Part shown: positions 20,621 to 24,331 of the stretch, piece after piece
How positions within the stretch are numbered: position 1 is the stretch's first letter
Layout of the letters: each line of letters opens with the position of its first letter
Origin: a virus
Reading direction: 5' to 3' (one strand)
DNA: 24,331 nt
Virus record (IMG/VR): IMGVR_UViG_3300042309_000815
Span: 1-24,331 of that record
Notes under the pieces: generated by a model
What the model was told of the DNA's origin: nothing
The model's input: only the letters and a program-made list of their open reading frames with translations
The model's database searches: none
Translations under genes and position numbers: made by a program

Positions 20621-21220
20621 ATGGCAAATAAGGAAGATAAAAAATTGCACTATGTAAACAACGGAGAGTTCCTTGAACACATGAAGGAACACATAGCTGC
20701 TGTTAAATTAGCAAAAAAGAATAACCAGTCAATCCCAAAAGTATCAGACTATATTGGGCAGTGTATTGTAAACATCGCAAACAAGTTGGCTAACAAGCCA
20801 AACTTCATGAATTATCCTTTTAGAGAAGAGATGGTCAGCGACGGCATTGAAAATAGTTTACAGTATCTAAACAATTTTGATCCTAGCAAGAGTTCAAATC
20901 CATTTGCTTACTTTACACAAATCATATACTTTGCGTTTGTTAGACGTATTCAAAAAGAAAAGAAACAGCTATACACAAAATATCGAATGATTGAAGAAAG
21001 TTTACTTCATGACATACATGACGTTGAGGGTGTTTCAGCTAATAAATATGGAAGCGATCAAGCGGATCTTAATATGCACGAGTTTGTAGAAAACTTTGAA
21101 AAGAGCCGAGAAAACAAAAAGAAAAAAATAAAAGAGGCAAAAGACTCTAAAAAGAAAAAGACTACAGGATCTGATTTTGATGCTCTTCTCGATCAATATG
21201 ACGATCTTCCTGAACAATGA
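20621..21220 (+). CDS. 55: Late-transcription sigma factor gp55
   Basis: A 199-residue homologue of T4 gp55 (185 residues), the small sigma-family protein that with gp33 and the gp45 clamp redirects host RNA polymerase to late promoters. Conserved stretches are LHYVNNGEFLEHM near the N-terminus, DYIGQCIVNIANKLANKPNF, FREEMVSDGIENSLQYLNNFDPSKSSNPFAYFTQIIYFAFVRRIQKEKKQ (residues 67-116, the sigma region 2 core). A Lys-rich linker (165-181) and a C-terminal SDFDALLDQYDDL (184-196) follow. The latter is the likely clamp-binding tail, as in T4. The NATAAATA boxes elsewhere in this window are its expected targets. There is no ribosome binding site, and the gene stands behind the structured gap. The next gene overlaps by ATGA. 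Confidence 0.93.
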   Translation: MANKEDKKLHYVNNGEFLEHMKEHIAAVKLAKKNNQSIPKVSDYIGQCIVNIANKLANKPNFMNYPFREEMVSDGIENSLQYLNNFDPSKSSNPFAYFTQIIYFAFVRRIQKEKKQLYTKYRMIEESLLHDIHDVEGVSANKYGSDQADLNMHEFVENFEKSRENKKKKIKEAKDSKKKKTTGSDFDALLDQYDDLPEQ

Positions 21221-21528
21221 GTTTTGGTTTTGTTAAAAGAATCTGGAATCCTGCGATGAGTGCTGAAGCCAAGAAACAAGCAATTTTGGACAGTCTTTAC
21301 CACCATTGTCAAACTAGAACGCTTACATCCAAAGATGTTCTCCATAAATTACTCCAAGACTTGAAAGTTTCACCTCCCGAAGGTAAAAAGGAAGAGGATC
21401 TTTTGGCTGTAATAAGAGATTACAAAAATACAGGAAAATATCTTGAAGCCACAATCGATGTGATCTATACTATCTTATATGCTGGTACTGATACTAGCAA
21501 TACCCCTAATGATTGGGGCAAGTATTAG
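21217..21528 (+). CDS. Hypothetical protein, 103 residues
   Basis: Not recognised. The protein is basic and helical: FVKRIWNPAMSAEAKKQAILDSLYHHCQTRTLTSKDVLHKLLQDLKVS, then EEDLLAVIRDYKNTGKYLEATIDVIYTILYAGTDTSNTPNDWG. ATG overlaps the gene 55 stop as ATGA, a typical coupled junction that supports a real gene and a link to gene 55. The C-terminal GTDTSNTPNDWGKY is probably disordered. No membrane segment or known motif. One possibility worth testing is a gp33-like late co-activator, since gp33 is a small, fast-evolving helical partner of gp55. The sequence alone does not show this. Confidence 0.6.
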   Translation: MSFGFVKRIWNPAMSAEAKKQAILDSLYHHCQTRTLTSKDVLHKLLQDLKVSPPEGKKEEDLLAVIRDYKNTGKYLEATIDVIYTILYAGTDTSNTPNDWGKY

Positions 21529-21539
21529 AGGATATGATT

Positions 21540-21794
21540 ATGGCTAAAAGGAAATCTGTTAAGTCAAAATCTACAGTCAAAACTTCCAATACATTTGCTC
21601 CCGATTATATTACAGTAAACGGTCATGTTTATGAGCGACAATCTGGTGATTGTGTGAATGTTGAGATTGATATTAAGTCCGACGTTCTGGATCATTTAGA
21701 CCAGCTTGTAGAAAATGGCAAGTATGTTAGCCGTGGAGATGCTGTTCGTGATATTCTCAGAAATATGATTCGAGAAGAACAGTTAAATAAGTAA
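21540..21794 (+). CDS. Ribbon-helix-helix DNA-binding protein
   Basis: An 84-residue protein whose C-terminal half is a good ribbon-helix-helix (CopG/ParD-like) domain: strand VNVEIDI (39-45), helix 1 SDVLDHLDQLVENG (47-60), the turn YVSRGDAV and helix 2 DAVRDILRNMIREE (67-80). LDQLVENGKYVSRGDAVRDIL fits the family pattern LD.LV..G.Y.SR..A.R..L (residues 53-73). The N-terminal 38 residues are Lys/Ser-rich and then β-like. Start ATG 21540 is chosen over TTG 21513 and ATG 21534 because GAGG at 21528-21531 is well spaced from it. Such dimers bind operators in the major groove. It ends immediately before gene 47, so it may regulate this replication operon. The target site is unknown. Confidence 0.72.
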   Translation: MAKRKSVKSKSTVKTSNTFAPDYITVNGHVYERQSGDCVNVEIDIKSDVLDHLDQLVENGKYVSRGDAVRDILRNMIREEQLNK

Positions 21795-22877
21795 ATGAAA
21801 ATTGCTATAATTACTGATACCCATTGTGGTGCAGGTAATGATAATCAGTCTCTAAACGAGTTCTTTCTAAAGTTCTACGAGGAAGTATTTTTTCCTTACT
21901 TAAAGCAACATAACATTAAAACTGTGGTGCATTTGGGTGATACTTTTGATCGCAGAAAGTACATAAATTTTCAGACTCTTCATTCCTGGCAAAAACGTGT
22001 ATTTGATCCACTTAATGCGTGGTGTGACCGTGTTGATATATTAATCGGCAATCACGACACCTACTATAAGAACACAAACAAGATTAATAGCGTTGATGAG
22101 CTATTAAAAATTTACGACAAGTTCAACATATATCCTGAGCCAACTGAAGTAGAAATTGACTCACGAAAAATCATGTATGTGCCATGGATATGTGAGGACA
22201 ATCATGACCGTACAATGAGCATGATTGAAAATAGCGCAGCAACAGTTTGCATGGGACATCTTGAGCTTGTTGGCTTTGAGATGTATGCTGGACATATTAA
22301 TGCTGACAAAGGACATCGATCAGAAATATTTGATAAATTTTATATGACAATGAGTGGACATTTTCATCAAAAGTCCTCTCGTGGTAACATACATTATCTT
22401 GGAGCTCCATATGCTATGATGTGGGGTGATTGGGGTTCGTTAAAAGGTTTTCATGTGTTTGATACTGAAACACTGGATCTTACTTTTATTGAAAATCCAA
22501 TACAGATGTTTCATAAGATTTACTACAATGATTCATCAGAGACGTTTGAAAGTATCATGAAGAAAGATCATTCAAACATTGGTGGAAAGTTTGTTAAAGT
22601 TATTGTTCAAAAGAAAAACAATCCATACTGGTTTGATCAGTTTGTTGATGCACTACAAAAACACAACCCTGCTGATTTATCTGTTATTGAGTCGGCATTT
22701 GAAGATGGTATTTCCGATGATGTTGATATTGATCAAGCTAAAGACACACTAACTATTTTAAAAGAATGTGTTGATTCATTGGAAATAGATGAGCACAAAA
22801 ACGCCTTAAATGATCTTTTGCGTGAATTGTATCTTGAGGCGTTAAATAGCAACGAGCATATACAGAGCAACGGATGA
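21795..22877 (+). CDS. 47: Recombination nuclease subunit gp47 (Mre11/SbcD-like)
   Basis: A 360-residue homologue of T4 gp47 (339 residues), the metallophosphoesterase subunit that with ATPase gp46 forms the Mre11-Rad50-like complex. The complex resects DNA ends for recombination-dependent replication and degrades host DNA. Metal-binding motifs are intact: D8-x-H10 (ITDTHCG), GDTFDRR with D49, GNHD with N86-H87-D88, MGHLE with H155, and GHFH with H189 and H191. A C-terminal acidic helical region (ADLSVIESAFEDGISDDVDI and onward) probably contacts gp46. The start ATG follows the regulator's stop without a gap. The stop overlaps the gp46 start as ATGA, so the two subunits are translationally coupled, as suits a fixed-ratio complex. 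Confidence 0.96.
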   Translation: MKIAIITDTHCGAGNDNQSLNEFFLKFYEEVFFPYLKQHNIKTVVHLGDTFDRRKYINFQTLHSWQKRVFDPLNAWCDRVDILIGNHDTYYKNTNKINSVDELLKIYDKFNIYPEPTEVEIDSRKIMYVPWICEDNHDRTMSMIENSAATVCMGHLELVGFEMYAGHINADKGHRSEIFDKFYMTMSGHFHQKSSRGNIHYLGAPYAMMWGDWGSLKGFHVFDTETLDLTFIENPIQMFHKIYYNDSSETFESIMKKDHSNIGGKFVKVIVQKKNNPYWFDQFVDALQKHNPADLSVIESAFEDGISDDVDIDQAKDTLTILKECVDSLEIDEHKNALNDLLRELYLEALNSNEHIQSNG

Positions 22878-24331
22878 TAATTTTTACTAAAGTGCGATGG
22901 AAGAATCTTCTATCCACAGGCAACAATTTTACTGAAGTTGACCTCAATAAGAATCACACAACAATCTTATTGGGGCAATCTGGCAGTGGAAAAAGTACAC
23001 TGTTGGATGCTATTGCATTTGCTCTGTTTAATCGCCCGTTTCGTAACATTAACAAGAATCAATTAGTCAATACACTTAATCAAAAAAATTGCCTTGTTGA
23101 AATTGAGTTTACGATTGGTAGTCAACACTATCTTATTCGCCGTGGAATTAAACCAACTGTGTTTGAGATTCATTGTGATGGTGTTCTTATTAATCAAGAT
23201 AGTCATTCAAAAGATTATCAGCAGTATCTTGAGCGCAGTATCCTTAAATTTAATTTCAAAGCATTTACTCAGATTATTGTTCTTGGTGCCAGCAATTTTA
23301 CACCGTTCATGCAATTAAAGCCAGCAGACCGAAGAGTTATTATTGAAGGATTGTTGGACATAGAGATATTTTCTGTAATGAATATGATATTAAAGCAGAA
23401 AGTGTCCACACTCAAGAGTATTTCACAAGAAAATGATTTTTCCATGTCTATAGTAAAAGAAAAGATTGAATTGCAAAACAAGTATATTTCAGACTTGTCG
23501 CAAAGTAAACAGGAAAAGATACAAGAAAACATAGCCACAATAGAACAAAACAAACTTCAAGCTGATAAGTATGCCGCGGAAATTATTTCATTGAAAGAAA
23601 GCATATCCACACTCCGACAGCAAATAAACTTTAAATCTGAAGTGTTGTCACAAATGGACAAGATTCGAGATATTAAGAATAAGTTGGATACAAATATCAA
23701 AAAGACAAAAAAGGAAATTGTATTCTACGAAGAGAACGACAACTGTCCAACGTGCCAGCAACATATACCTGAAGATTTTAAGAACATTGAAGTCGATAAA
23801 AAGAACCATAAAATTGGCGAATGGCAAAATGGTTTAACTGATGCTAATTCTGCACTAACAAAGTTTTTGACTAAACTTGAAGAAGCAAAGTTGGTTGAAG
23901 ATCAGATAGATTCAATCGAAAGTCAGGTTGTAAAAAATCAAAGCATGATAGATGGTATTAACCAGTTTATCAAAAAGATTGCTAAAGAAACACTAGAAAT
24001 GAAGCAAGAAGAAAATGCTCCAAAAGAGTGTAGTGATAGATTACATGAGCTGCAAGCGCAACATGGTAAATTAGAAGGAAACAAACAGGAATATTCATAT
24101 CAAAAAAACCTTCAAGATTTAGCAACCGCACTTCTTAAAGATAATGGCGTTAAAGCTCGCATCATTAAACAGTATCTTCCACTTATCAACAAACACACAA
24201 ACATTTTCTTAAATGCGATGAACTTTTTTGTTACGTTTAACATTGATGAAGAGTTTAATGAAAACATTCGTTCTCGTGGAAGAGATGACTTTGCATATGA
24301 AAACTTTTCAGAAGGTGAAAAGCAAAGAATT
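22874..24331 (+). CDS. 46: Recombination ATPase subunit gp46 (Rad50/SbcC-like), 3' end outside window
   Basis: An open frame from ATG 22874 (ATGA overlap with gp47) to the window end, 486 codons without a stop. T4 gp46 is 560 residues, so roughly the last 75 are missing. The N-terminus shows an SMC/Rad50 head: KVRWKNLLSTGNNFTEVDL, Walker A GQSGSGKST (34-42), LDAIAFALF and the Q-loop region FTQIIVLGASNFTPFMQL. Long coiled coils flank a CPTC zinc hook (C291, C294), which joins two molecules. The second head half starts near residue 440 and reaches the ABC signature FSEGEKQRI exactly at the edge, so Walker B lies outside. It works with gp47 in end resection. Confidence 0.95.
   Translation, partial: MIIFTKVRWKNLLSTGNNFTEVDLNKNHTTILLGQSGSGKSTLLDAIAFALFNRPFRNINKNQLVNTLNQKNCLVEIEFTIGSQHYLIRRGIKPTVFEIHCDGVLINQDSHSKDYQQYLERSILKFNFKAFTQIIVLGASNFTPFMQLKPADRRVIIEGLLDIEIFSVMNMILKQKVSTLKSISQENDFSMSIVKEKIELQNKYISDLSQSKQEKIQENIATIEQNKLQADKYAAEIISLKESISTLRQQINFKSEVLSQMDKIRDIKNKLDTNIKKTKKEIVFYEENDNCPTCQQHIPEDFKNIEVDKKNHKIGEWQNGLTDANSALTKFLTKLEEAKLVEDQIDSIESQVVKNQSMIDGINQFIKKIAKETLEMKQEENAPKECSDRLHELQAQHGKLEGNKQEYSYQKNLQDLATALLKDNGVKARIIKQYLPLINKHTNIFLNAMNFFVTFNIDEEFNENIRSRGRDDFAYENFSEGEKQRI

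Noticed and set aside
21513-21539. TTG or ATG 21534 start for the ribbon-helix-helix gene.
   Set aside because: GAGG at 21528-21531 is too close to 21534 but well placed for ATG 21540.
1-24331. tRNA genes, CRISPR arrays, insertion sequences, integrase/attachment sites, auxiliary metabolic genes, defence or anti-defence islands.
   Set aside because: Scanned by eye on both strands; nothing with the needed structure, repeats or motifs was found. The gaps are too short for most of these.

Overview
The window is a piece of the core genome of a T4-like myovirus, almost certainly from an aquatic or marine phage of the cyanophage/pelagiphage type. Every convincing gene is on the + strand. The DNA is AT-rich. 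The order neck - terminase - tail - portal - prohead - major capsid - uvsY - uvsW - gene 55 - gene 47 - gene 46 is the one I recall for marine T4-like phages rather than for T4 itself. No host (bacterial) gene, tRNA, integrase, insertion sequence or CRISPR array is visible.

Layout. Positions 1-2410 hold three tandem, His-rich tail-collar-domain fibre proteins, the first cut by the window edge. Positions 2485-7586 hold the neck and packaging block: gp13, gp14, gp15, gp16 (small terminase) and gp17 (large terminase). Positions 7706-10249 hold the contractile tail: sheath gp18 and tube gp19. Positions 10348-16472 hold the head-building block: portal gp20, a small prohead core protein, protease gp21, two small non-T4 virion-like genes, scaffold gp22 and major capsid gp23, closed by a strong terminator. 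Positions 16639-18327 hold a tail-tube-fold protein, an HExxH protein, an unknown gene, UvsY and a 30-residue membrane peptide. Positions 18378-20317 hold helicase UvsW and an Sm-like protein. Positions 20318-20620 are a structured non-coding gap. Positions 20621-24331 hold late sigma factor gp55, an unknown gene, a ribbon-helix-helix regulator, nuclease subunit gp47 and the start of its ATPase partner gp46.

How it works together. gp55 should direct host RNA polymerase to T4-type late promoters (NATAAATA). Such boxes stand before gp13, gp18, gp19, the prohead core gene, gp22, gp23 and the 16639 gene, which ties the sigma gene at the right of the window to the structural genes at the left. Head genes build the prohead on portal gp20 and scaffold gp22, and gp21 matures it. 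gp16/gp17 fill it with DNA, gp13/gp14 close the neck, and gp15 joins it to the gp18/gp19 tail. UvsY, UvsW and gp46/gp47 serve recombination-dependent replication and repair.

The core is ordinary for the group. The parts most worth a second look are: the extended HxH metal-needle arrays; fibre-like modules grafted into both neck proteins; a two-gene virion cassette inserted between gp21 and gp22; a tiny membrane peptide between uvsY and uvsW; a ribbon-helix-helix regulator directly upstream of gene 47; and a roughly 300-base gap before gene 55 with several consecutive and mutually exclusive hairpins. I see no clearly new multi-gene system such as a defence island. Family assignments rest on reading motifs by eye, without database searches.
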